Source of the DNA: an uncultured Bacilli bacterium
Lineage (GTDB): Bacteria > Bacillota_I > Bacilli_A > RF39 > UBA660
Assembly: GCA_934096295.1 (NCBI GenBank)
Contig: CAKOLL010000001.1
Span: forward strand, 1-64,000
DNA: 64,000 nt
Direction of reading: 5' to 3'
Shown: piece by piece, positions 1 to 7,224 of the stretch
How the letters are laid out: every line of letters begins with the position of its first letter
Position numbering within the stretch: the first letter of the stretch is position 1
Notes under the pieces: generated by a model
Databases searched by the model: none
The model's input: only the letters and a program-made list of their open reading frames with translations
What the model was told of the DNA's origin: nothing
Program-made: the position numbers and the translations under genes

Positions 1-1277
1 ATGGAGAAAACTTAAAAGATTGTATCGTAAAATATGGCAATTTAGGCTATGACACATCAAAAATAAATATTCATAACGCTAAATTAACAAATGGGGCAGG
101 GGACAATAGCTATAGATATTCAGGATCTAGTGAATCATGTACATTTAATGGTGAAAATGTTCAAGGTGTTTATAGTAATGCAACATTTGGTGTATCAAAT
201 GCAAATGATTGTAAAAAAGTATATACAATTAAAAGTAATGAATTAACTATTTGGACGGATAATTCAGTAACAAGATTATTATCAGATGAAAAACCAGTGA
301 CATGGACAGATGGTGCATGTAAAACCACAGATGGTGAAAGCATTAATATTGGTTTTGTCAATGGGAATTTTGATGCAGTAACTGAAGCAACATGTAAAGG
401 AAATTCTTATATAGTAAAAACAGATGATTTAACTGCCCGTGTAGCAAATTTAAATATTGAATATGAAGGTGTTGGAAAATGGAATGACGTTAACAACTTT
501 GTATGCTTTGGATCAACAGCAACTCCATGTCCAGCAGATAATTTATATAGAATTATCGGAGTAATAGATGATAAAGTAAAATTAATCAAATATGATTATG
601 CAACAAGTGATTTGTTGGGAACAGATGGGGATTATTTACAAAGTGCCGAAGAAGCAGGAATGCCAACAAGTTATTATAAAGGCACAAAAGAGATGTCAGA
701 CATAGGATTATATTATTGGAATTATAAAGCAACAAATAGTGTAACAAATACATGGAGTACAAGTCTATTAAACAAAACAAATCTAAATACAAACTTTATA
801 AATAATATTGGTAGTGAGTGGGCAAATAAAATAGCTACGACAACATGGAAGGTCGGAGGAAATACTTATGCAAAAATAAGAGATGTAGTTCCATCAGAAG
901 CATATCAAAATGAAATAGTAAATCCAGTACCAGGCCAATATTCAACGACTGGCGAAACAGAATATAGTGCAAAAATAGGCTTAATGTATGTGTCTGATTA
1001 TGGGTTTGCAGCAAGTCCAGAATCATGGACAGAAATAATGAATAATTATAATAATGTTACAAATAATAATTGGATGTTCATGGGAGCTTGGGGATGGACA
1101 ATTTCCCGTAATGCGGTCAGTTCGGACAGTGCTTTCTATGTGAACGTCGTTGGTAACGTGAGCCACGACTTCGGCGTGCTCAGCAACTATGCGGTTCGGC
1201 CGTCCTTCAATCTCGAGTCTTCAGTGACTTATGTCTCAGGATCTGGGACTCAATCAGACCCAATTTTGATAAATTAA
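1..1277 (+). CDS. 3' part of a secreted/surface protein with a DGR-type variable C-terminus
   Basis: The reading frame is open from base 3 to the TAA at 1275-1277, so the gene begins upstream of the window. The visible part has Cys-containing, Gly/Asn/Thr-rich segments suggesting an extracellular protein. Then comes a stretch around NLYRIIGVIDDKVKLIKYD, of the kind found in large surface proteins of uncultured gut Bacillota. The C-terminal ~60 residues run from GAWGWTISRNA through YAVRPSFNL to SGSGTQSDPILIN. The invariant R-A...F-V...G-V...AVRPSFNL scaffold with scattered variable positions resembles a C-type-lectin-like ligand-binding fold, as in retroelement-diversified proteins. GC content and codon use switch sharply at about 1104. 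Function is inferred (surface binding); no reverse transcriptase lies in the window. Confidence 0.75.
   Translation, partial: GENLKDCIVKYGNLGYDTSKINIHNAKLTNGAGDNSYRYSGSSESCTFNGENVQGVYSNATFGVSNANDCKKVYTIKSNELTIWTDNSVTRLLSDEKPVTWTDGACKTTDGESINIGFVNGNFDAVTEATCKGNSYIVKTDDLTARVANLNIEYEGVGKWNDVNNFVCFGSTATPCPADNLYRIIGVIDDKVKLIKYDYATSDLLGTDGDYLQSAEEAGMPTSYYKGTKEMSDIGLYYWNYKATNSVTNTWSTSLLNKTNLNTNFINNIGSEWANKIATTTWKVGGNTYAKIRDVVPSEAYQNEIVNPVPGQYSTTGETEYSAKIGLMYVSDYGFAASPESWTEIMNNYNNVTNNNWMFMGAWGWTISRNAVSSDSAFYVNVVGNVSHDFGVLSNYAVRPSFNLESSVTYVSGSGTQSDPILIN
1104..1260 (+). other. Candidate DGR variable region (VR) in the 3' end of the surface gene
   Basis: Codons 1104-1214 contain 61 G/C in 111 bases (55%), against roughly a third in the same gene upstream. 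The region is crowded with NNC codons (gtc, gac, aac, agc, cac, ttc, ggc, ctc), which the rest of this AT-rich genome avoids. Adenine-directed mutagenesis of AAC codons copied from a template repeat would give this signature. It ends in a conserved VRPSFNL scaffold. The template repeat and RT are not in the window, so this is inference from composition and motif. Confidence 0.55.
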
Positions 1278-1284
1278 CGATAAG

Positions 1285-1314
1285 AAAAAACAGGTTCGTG
1301 TGAACTTGTTTTTT
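1285..1314 (+). terminator. Rho-independent terminator after the surface gene
   Basis: Hairpin with left arm AAAAAACAGGTTC, loop GTGT and a right arm ending in TGTTTTTT; one G-U wobble. It starts 8 bases after the stop codon. The A-tract/T-tract symmetry lets it serve the convergent 30-aa gene too. DGR variable regions are often followed by a hairpin, so a second role is possible. Confidence 0.8.
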
Positions 1315-1405
1315 ATATTATGTAAGCAATTATACCGGCGATAACACTTGCTACCATGATTAGAAGCATTATCCATACTACTATTTTTTGAGCTTTTTTA
1401 TTCAA
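1313..1405 (-). CDS. 30-aa single-pass membrane miniprotein, Prli42/DUF4044-like
   Basis: Starts with TTG (complement of 1403-1405) after a GTGGTG ribosome-binding site and ends at TAA in the shared terminator. The product begins MNKKAQKIVVWIMLLIM, followed by ~15 hydrophobic residues. A short Lys/Asn/Gln-rich cytoplasmic head joined to one membrane helix is the layout of Prli42, which recruits the stressosome to the membrane in Listeria and Bacillus. DUF4044 miniproteins look similar. A promoter-like TTGCAA-N17-TAAATT lies just upstream on the minus strand. Assignment is by pattern only; whether stressosome genes exist here is unknown. Confidence 0.55.
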   Translation of the reverse strand: MNKKAQKIVVWIMLLIMVASVIAGIIAYII

Positions 1406-1486
1406 AATATTTCACCACTTTCTTGTTTCTATTACTAATTTATCATATTTGGGATGATTTTGCAATATAATTAAGTGGTGATAATA

Positions 1487-2056
1487 ATGTGGACAAGCTT
1501 AAATAAAAAGATGGGTGTTTTATTTAGTATAGTTTTATTTATTGGGATAATTGTAGGTATAGTTTTTGTAATTATGCTTGATGAAGCTACGAAAGAAATA
1601 TTGTTTTTAAATATAAATGAATATTTACAAAATTTTAAATCTATTAATAGTGGAATTATACACTTAGTTATACTGGCTAGCTTGTTTGTTTTGAGTATCT
1701 TTTTGGTTGGTGGTCCTTTAGTACTATTTTTTATGTTTTATAATGGTTTTAGTATAGGGTTTATTGTAAGTAGCCTAACATGTATCTTTGGTATAAAAGG
1801 AATGTTTTATGGTACTGTTTATGCGTTAATAAGTAAATTTGTTTTTATAATATTTTTAATACTTTTTAGTATTAATTTATTTAAGATTGTTAAATGTGTA
1901 ATTGATTTTATTATATATAAAAGAAATAATAAAGAATCTTTTGATATATTTATTAAAAGATGTATTATTTTTATGGGAATTATTCTAATTAATGATGTAA
2001 TTTTGTATTTTGCAGGGGGAAAGCTTGTAAATCTCTTTAATTTTTTGATTAGTTAG
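1487..2056 (+). CDS. SpoIIM-like integral membrane protein
   Basis: 189-aa protein with about five hydrophobic segments: residues ~10-30, 60-85, 90-110, 115-140 and 160-185. Size, helix spacing and the Gly-rich turn before FMFYNGFSIGF fit the stage II sporulation protein M family (DUF95). In sporulating Firmicutes SpoIIM acts with SpoIID/P in engulfment; in non-sporulators the family's role is unknown. I chose the ATG at 1487, which has GGTG 6 bases upstream, over the in-frame GTG at 1475, which lacks a Shine-Dalgarno site. It precedes mnmA by 23 bases. Divergent from the 30-aa miniprotein gene. Confidence 0.6.
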   Translation: MWTSLNKKMGVLFSIVLFIGIIVGIVFVIMLDEATKEILFLNINEYLQNFKSINSGIIHLVILASLFVLSIFLVGGPLVLFFMFYNGFSIGFIVSSLTCIFGIKGMFYGTVYALISKFVFIIFLILFSINLFKIVKCVIDFIIYKRNNKESFDIFIKRCIIFMGIILINDVILYFAGGKLVNLFNFLIS

Positions 2057-2058
2057 TA

Positions 2059-2064
2059 TATAAT
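2059..2064 (+). promoter_or_regulatory. -10 box (TATAAT) just upstream of mnmA
   Basis: A perfect TATAAT lies 16 bases before the mnmA ATG, predicting a transcript start at ~2071 with an almost leaderless message. No good -35 is seen, so it may be weak. Confidence 0.4.
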
Positions 2065-2079
2065 AGATATGTGATGTTT

Positions 2080-3192
2080 ATGGAAAAAGTTATTATTGGA
2101 ATTTCTGGTGGAGTTGATTCTGCGGTTGGGGCTTTGCTTCTTATGCAAAAAGGCTATGAAGTTGAAGGCTTATTTATGCGTAATTGGGATAGTAATATTA
2201 ATAATGATTTCTTAGGAAATCCGAATGATTTTAATGATATTTGTCCTCAGGAAAAAGATTATAATGATGCTTTAGAATTATGTAATAAATTAGGTATAAA
2301 ACTTCATAGAATAGATTTTGTTAAAGAGTATTGGGATTATGTATTTACATATTTTTTAGAAGAATTAAAAAAAGGAAGAACTCCGAATCCAGACATGTTA
2401 TGTAATAAGTTTATTAAGTTTGATTTATTTATAAAAGAAGCTAAAAGGTTAGGAGCAGATTATATTGCTACGGGACATTATGCTAGAATGGAAGATGGAA
2501 AGCTTAAAAGAAGTGTTGATTTAAATAAAGATCAAACATATTTTTTAGCAGATGTAAAAAGAGAAAATTTAAAGAATGTTTTATTTCCAGTCGGAGATTA
2601 TACAAAACCCGAAATTAGAAAGATTGCAGAAGAAAATAATTTAAATGTTGCTCATAAAAAAGATTCAACAGGTATTTGTTTTATCGGAGAACGTAACTAT
2701 CAAAAGTTTATTGAAAATTATTTAAAACCTAATCCTGGAGATATTGTTAATGTGGAAACAAAAGAAGTTATTGGAAGACATACAGGACTTATGAATTATA
2801 CGATTGGTCAAAGAAGGAATGTTGGTATAAGTGGAAACTTAGAAAGACATTATGTATGTGGTAAAAATGTAGATAAAAATATATTATATGTAGCTTTTGG
2901 TGAAGATAATAAATATTTGATGAGTGATGAATGTATTATAGATAATGTTAATTTTATAAGTGATTTAAGACCTACATTTTGTACTGCAAAATTTAGATAT
3001 CGCGATCAAGATCATGCTGTAGAACTTGAGTATTTAGAAGATAATAAAATTAGAGTTAAATATCCTGAAAAAGTTAAGGCTGTAACTCCAGGTCAAGCGT
3101 GTGTATTGTACCTTGGTGAAGAGTGCTTGGGATGTGGATTTATTGATCAAGTTAAAAATAATGATGAATTTTTATGGTATTTACACAACTAA
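2080..3192 (+). CDS. mnmA: tRNA-specific 2-thiouridylase MnmA
   Basis: Catalyses ATP-dependent 2-thiolation of U34 in Lys, Glu and Gln tRNAs, taking sulfur from a cysteine desulfurase relay. The N-terminus has the PP-loop SGGVDS that activates the uridine as an adenylate. Catalytic cysteines are visible in NPDMLCNKFIKF and STGICFIGERNY. The tRNA-binding GQRRNVGIS segment and C-terminal beta-barrel follow. Length (~370 aa) is normal. The ATG at 2080 gives the usual family N-terminus MEKVIIGISGG; the upstream in-frame GTG at 2071 lacks a ribosome-binding site. Confidence 0.96.
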   Translation: MEKVIIGISGGVDSAVGALLLMQKGYEVEGLFMRNWDSNINNDFLGNPNDFNDICPQEKDYNDALELCNKLGIKLHRIDFVKEYWDYVFTYFLEELKKGRTPNPDMLCNKFIKFDLFIKEAKRLGADYIATGHYARMEDGKLKRSVDLNKDQTYFLADVKRENLKNVLFPVGDYTKPEIRKIAEENNLNVAHKKDSTGICFIGERNYQKFIENYLKPNPGDIVNVETKEVIGRHTGLMNYTIGQRRNVGISGNLERHYVCGKNVDKNILYVAFGEDNKYLMSDECIIDNVNFISDLRPTFCTAKFRYRDQDHAVELEYLEDNKIRVKYPEKVKAVTPGQACVLYLGEECLGCGFIDQVKNNDEFLWYLHN

Positions 3193-3194
3193 AC

Positions 3195-3223
3195 TTGATT
3201 TTTAGTGTTAAGTTATGTATAAT
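3195..3223 (+). promoter_or_regulatory. Sigma-A promoter of the 3258 regulator
   Basis: TTGATT at 3195-3200, 17-base spacer, perfect TATAAT at 3218-3223. It lies 35 bases ahead of the start codon in an otherwise empty gap. Confidence 0.75.
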
Positions 3224-3257
3224 AGAATTGTAAAATGAAAAAAAGGTAGTGATAAAT

Positions 3258-4028
3258 ATGGATAGATTAAATGAATTATTACAAGAATTAGGGTTGTCAA
3301 AAGTGAAATTAGCTAAATACCTTGGGGTAAGTCGTCAGATGGTATATAACTATTTGGTGCTTGATAGCTTAGATAAATGGCCTAAAGAAAAGAAAGTATT
3401 GTTATTACAACTTTTAAATATTAAAGATGGTAGTAAAAAAAGTATTGAAAGTATTGTAGTTGATACAGATTATTTGATGGAGGTTGAAAAGAGACTTAAT
3501 AGTGCAATTAAACAATCAAATAATATTGAATCTGTTATAGATATGAATGGTTTAACTAAAGATAACAAGCAACTTTTAAATGATTTTATATTCTTATTAA
3601 AGGAAAAACTTGAAGATAATGGAACAGAAGAGGCTGCAGCAGTTAAATATATGTATTATATGCTTCAATCTATGGATAATGTTCCTGAAATTAAGTATAT
3701 AATGGGATATATGGCAAAATCTAATTGCTTTATTAAACCAGATGAATATAAGTTTGATGAAGATAAACAATTCATTTTTGAAGGAATTTTATATTCTGCT
3801 TTAACATTATATAATAATGGTGGAGCATCAAAGAGTAAGCTTGCAGAAAGTCATAAGAGATTTATTACAGAAATTGAACAAAAAAATGAAGAAAAATTAA
3901 CAAGAACACAACAACTTAGTACAGTAAAGATTCAAGCTTTAAGAGAACTTGGCTATAATGATATAAATTCTGAAAATGCTGCAGAGGTATTTGAGAAAAT
4001 GGCTGAAATTCAAACTAGAAAAGTATAG
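3258..4028 (+). CDS. XRE-type helix-turn-helix protein of unknown regulon
   Basis: 256-aa protein. Residues ~10-35 (LSKVKLAKYLGVSRQMVYNY) form a classic helix-turn-helix with the recognition helix SRQMVYNYL. The long C-terminal part is helical and charged, ending in a likely coiled coil (KRFITEIEQKNEEKLTRTQQ); I do not recognise it. Start ATG 3258 is preceded by AGGTAGTG; the in-frame GTG at 3249 has no spacing for it. It sits 8 bases upstream of a membrane-anchored protein gene and likely shares its transcript. DNA binding is a family inference; the target is unknown. Confidence 0.65.
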   Translation: MDRLNELLQELGLSKVKLAKYLGVSRQMVYNYLVLDSLDKWPKEKKVLLLQLLNIKDGSKKSIESIVVDTDYLMEVEKRLNSAIKQSNNIESVIDMNGLTKDNKQLLNDFIFLLKEKLEDNGTEEAAAVKYMYYMLQSMDNVPEIKYIMGYMAKSNCFIKPDEYKFDEDKQFIFEGILYSALTLYNNGGASKSKLAESHKRFITEIEQKNEEKLTRTQQLSTVKIQALRELGYNDINSENAAEVFEKMAEIQTRKV

Positions 4029-4036
4029 AGGTTATA

Positions 4037-4834
4037 ATGAAGAAGAAAAATAAACTTATTGTTATTCTAAGTATTATTATTGTTATATTAGTGGTGGCTG
4101 TAATCATTCTTTTTGCAAAAAAAGGAAGACCAATTTCTTCGAATGGAGAATTAGTTAAAGAACTATATAGTTATATTGGCAATGAAAATTTGGAAAAATG
4201 CGGTGGATTAGTTTTTTATGATAAAGAAAAGGTTGATTATGATAAACTAAGTGAAGAGACAAAGATATGTCTTGCTTACATAAAAGTAAATGATGATAAA
4301 AGGGAAGAACTTAAAATTGATAAGGGTAAGCAAAAAAATTTATGTTCTTTAAAAGATGGTTTAGTTTTTGCTACGGATAATTATGAAGATAAAATTTGTA
4401 CTTTATCTAAAACTAAAAGTGATTTAATAAGTGAAAAATATAAAGAATTATTTGGGAAAAATATTGAAGATTATAAAAATTTCCAACTAGATAATGTAAG
4501 TATTTGTTATTATGATGAAGATAGTTATTATTGTGGATTATCAGAAAGCTATACCTATGTTTTCGGGGCTGAACCTCACACTTATAGAGCTATTCGTAGT
4601 TCATTTAAAAAAGGTGATGAAATAATAATATATGATTATTTTTTAAGAACTATTAATAATGATTGTTTTACTAATTATGTTAGTGATGATAAAAATGATG
4701 TATGTAGTAAAGCATTAGAAAATAAAAAAGATGTTAATTATAAGTTCTTAAAGAAATATGGTACTAAATATAAACATGTATTTAAGGAAGATAATGATAA
4801 ATATTATTGGGTATCTAGTGAAATAATGGATTAA
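4037..4834 (+). CDS. Membrane-anchored extracytoplasmic protein, unknown function
   Basis: 265 aa. Begins MKKKNKLIVILSIIIVILV, a positively charged N-terminus followed by a ~23-residue hydrophobic helix (signal anchor), so the rest should be outside the membrane. The outer domain is Lys/Asp/Tyr-rich and contains several cysteines, for example in ICYYDEDSYYCGLSE, which could form disulfides. There is no lipobox and no sorting signal. I recognise no family. It follows the HTH gene by 8 bases and ends at a strong terminator, so the two form a bicistronic unit. Confidence 0.6.
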   Translation: MKKKNKLIVILSIIIVILVVAVIILFAKKGRPISSNGELVKELYSYIGNENLEKCGGLVFYDKEKVDYDKLSEETKICLAYIKVNDDKREELKIDKGKQKNLCSLKDGLVFATDNYEDKICTLSKTKSDLISEKYKELFGKNIEDYKNFQLDNVSICYYDEDSYYCGLSESYTYVFGAEPHTYRAIRSSFKKGDEIIIYDYFLRTINNDCFTNYVSDDKNDVCSKALENKKDVNYKFLKKYGTKYKHVFKEDNDKYYWVSSEIMD

Positions 4835-4839
4835 TTAAG

Positions 4840-4866
4840 GGTAATGGAAACATTATCTTTTTTAGT
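4840..4866 (+). terminator. Terminator after the 4037 gene
   Basis: Stem GGTAATG/CATTATC with a GAAA tetraloop, followed directly by TTTTTTA. It separates the regulator/membrane-protein pair from the addBA operon. Confidence 0.85.
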
Positions 4867-4894
4867 TTTTTGGATAGTATTTTAGTTGTTATTT

Positions 4895-4903
4895 TGTTAT
4901 AAT
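4895..4903 (+). promoter_or_regulatory. Extended -10 promoter of the addBA operon
   Basis: TGTTATAAT, an extended -10 element, 18 bases before the addB ATG, which follows AGAGGTAG. No clear -35, as usual for extended -10 promoters. Confidence 0.6.
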
Positions 4904-4920
4904 GATTAAAGAGGTAGTTT

Positions 4921-7224
4921 ATGAAAATATATGTAACTAATGAATATACAAAAAATAGAATTTTAGAAGAATGTGCTAAAAATAAATGTTTTAATGATGG
5001 TAAATTTTTTAGTTTTAATGAATTAAAAAAGAAAAGATTTTTTGATTATGATGATAAAACATTAGAATATATTATGAAAAAATATAATGTTAATATAAAT
5101 ATTGCTAAGATATATGTAGAAAATTTATATTTTTTAAGTAATATAGATAATGATAAAATAAATTTTTTGAATGAATTAAAAAAAGATTTGGATGAAAAAA
5201 AGTTACTTATATATAATGATACATTTAGAGATTATATTTTAAAACAAAATATATTTGTGGTAGGTATAAAAGAATTGTCTTTGGAAGAAGAAAAAATATT
5301 AGATGGATTAAATTATGAAATTAAAAAAAGTGAAAGTAATAATTTTTTGCCTAAATTATATAGTGCTAAAGATATAAATGAAGAGGTAGAGTTTGTAGTA
5401 AGATATATTAAGAAAATGATTCATGAAGGAATAAATATTAATAATATTAAGATTATAACTAGTGATAATTATAATAAGTATTTGGAGTATTTTTTTGATA
5501 TGTTTAAAGTACCTATTAATTTAGGTTCTATGAATATGTTTTATGGTACAGGTATTGCATCTTTGTTTTTAGAAATGTATGATAATTATGAAATTAATGA
5601 GATTATAGATAAATTAAGTGGTGAAAAAAATATAAATGATCTTGTTACAATTATTAATAAATCAGTTTTAGTGGATGATAAAAATATTAGAAAAGAATTT
5701 ATTATTAATGACTTTAAAAAGACTAAAATTAGAGGTAAAGAATATAAAGATGCTGTTAAAGTTTGTGATGTACATGAATGCTTTTCTGATGATGATTATG
5801 TATTTTTGTTAGGGTTTAATATAGGTAGTTATCCGTATGTAAATAAGGATGATGATTATTTAAGTGATAGTTTAAAAGAAATGTTAGGGTTAGATACATC
5901 TATATTAAAAAATAGAAGAGAAAAAGAAAATATTATTTTAACTATAAAAAATATTAGAAATTTAGTTATAACTTATAATTTACATGATGGAAATAAAGTA
6001 ATGTATCCATCAATATTAATTGATGAATTAGAAATAGATGCTGAAGATATAAAAATTGATAGAAAAATATCTTATTCAAAAAAATATAGTGAAATTTGTT
6101 ATGCAATGGATTTGGATAGACTTTATAAATATAATGATGCAAGTAAGGATTTAAAATTTTATCAAAGTAATTTAAATATTCCTTATAGGGAATATAATAA
6201 TAAGTATTTTAAAGTTAATAAGGATATGCTTAAAGAATCATTAGAAAATGGTCTTACATTATCATATACAAGTTTAGAGATGTATAATGAATGTAGTTTT
6301 AAATATTTTATTAGTAAAATAATGAATTTAGATATTTTTGAAGAAACATTTAAAACTATAATTGGTAAAATAATTCATCATATATTAGAAATCGGGTTAA
6401 CTAAAAATATAGATATAGAAAATGAAATATGTGAATTTATAAAGGATATGGATTTTTGTTTTGGTGCTAGAGAATTATTTTATATACATAAGTTATCAAA
6501 AGAGTTAGAGTTTTTATTAAGCTATTTAAAAGAACAAGAGAAACATAGTAAATTAAATAATTATTTATTTGAAAAAGAAATAAATATAGAAAAAGAATAT
6601 GATGGTATAAATGTATTATTTAAAGGTTTTATAGATAAAGTTATGTTAGGAAAATATAATGATAAAGATGTTATAGCAGTAGTGGATTATAAAACTGGAG
6701 ATAAAAATATAAAGTTAGATACTTTAGAATATGGATTAAATATTCAATTGCCTATATATTTATACTTGTTAAGAAATTCAGAAGAGTTTAAAGATTCTAT
6801 TATTGCAGGTTTTTATATAGAAAGAGTTCTTAATAATGTTTTTAATATTGATAAAAGTAAGTCGATAGAGACTTTAAAAAGTGAAAATTTAAGATTACAA
6901 GGATATACCAATAGTAATGAGACAATTATATCTTTGTTAGATGATAATTATTTAGATAGTAAAATGATTAAAGGATTGAGATTTAAAAGTGATGGTTCTT
7001 TTTATAGTACAAGTAAAGTGTTAAGCAATGATGAGATGGATAAATTAATAAAAAGTGTAGATAAAATAATTAATGATGCTATAAAAAATATTATAGATGG
7101 AGAGTTTAATATTAATCCTAAAGTTATCAAAGGAAAAAATATTGCTTGTACTTATTGTAAATTTAAAGATATATGTTTTAAAACAAAAGAAGATGAGGTT
7201 GTGTTAGGAGGTGAAGATGAATGA
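4921..7224 (+). CDS. addB: AddB-like nuclease subunit of the AddAB double-strand-break repair complex
   Basis: 767 aa. The C-terminal third is a PD-(D/E)XK nuclease with VVDYKTG (D589, K591). The four cysteines that hold AddB's iron-sulfur cluster are visible: C458 (YNECSFKYF) and C743, C746, C752 (CTYCKFKDIC). The inactive helicase-like N-terminus is much shorter than in typical AddB (~1150 aa) and I see no P-loop, so it is a reduced version. It overlaps addA by 4 bases, indicating translational coupling. Together they would resect double-strand ends and load RecA. Start ATG follows AGAGGTAG. Confidence 0.85.
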   Translation: MKIYVTNEYTKNRILEECAKNKCFNDGKFFSFNELKKKRFFDYDDKTLEYIMKKYNVNINIAKIYVENLYFLSNIDNDKINFLNELKKDLDEKKLLIYNDTFRDYILKQNIFVVGIKELSLEEEKILDGLNYEIKKSESNNFLPKLYSAKDINEEVEFVVRYIKKMIHEGININNIKIITSDNYNKYLEYFFDMFKVPINLGSMNMFYGTGIASLFLEMYDNYEINEIIDKLSGEKNINDLVTIINKSVLVDDKNIRKEFIINDFKKTKIRGKEYKDAVKVCDVHECFSDDDYVFLLGFNIGSYPYVNKDDDYLSDSLKEMLGLDTSILKNRREKENIILTIKNIRNLVITYNLHDGNKVMYPSILIDELEIDAEDIKIDRKISYSKKYSEICYAMDLDRLYKYNDASKDLKFYQSNLNIPYREYNNKYFKVNKDMLKESLENGLTLSYTSLEMYNECSFKYFISKIMNLDIFEETFKTIIGKIIHHILEIGLTKNIDIENEICEFIKDMDFCFGARELFYIHKLSKELEFLLSYLKEQEKHSKLNNYLFEKEINIEKEYDGINVLFKGFIDKVMLGKYNDKDVIAVVDYKTGDKNIKLDTLEYGLNIQLPIYLYLLRNSEEFKDSIIAGFYIERVLNNVFNIDKSKSIETLKSENLRLQGYTNSNETIISLLDDNYLDSKMIKGLRFKSDGSFYSTSKVLSNDEMDKLIKSVDKIINDAIKNIIDGEFNINPKVIKGKNIACTYCKFKDICFKTKEDEVVLGGEDE

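Noticed and set aside
1080..1277. GC-rich end of the first gene as plain horizontal transfer
   Set aside because: The change occurs inside one domain with a fixed scaffold and NNC-biased variable codons, which a simple foreign segment does not explain.
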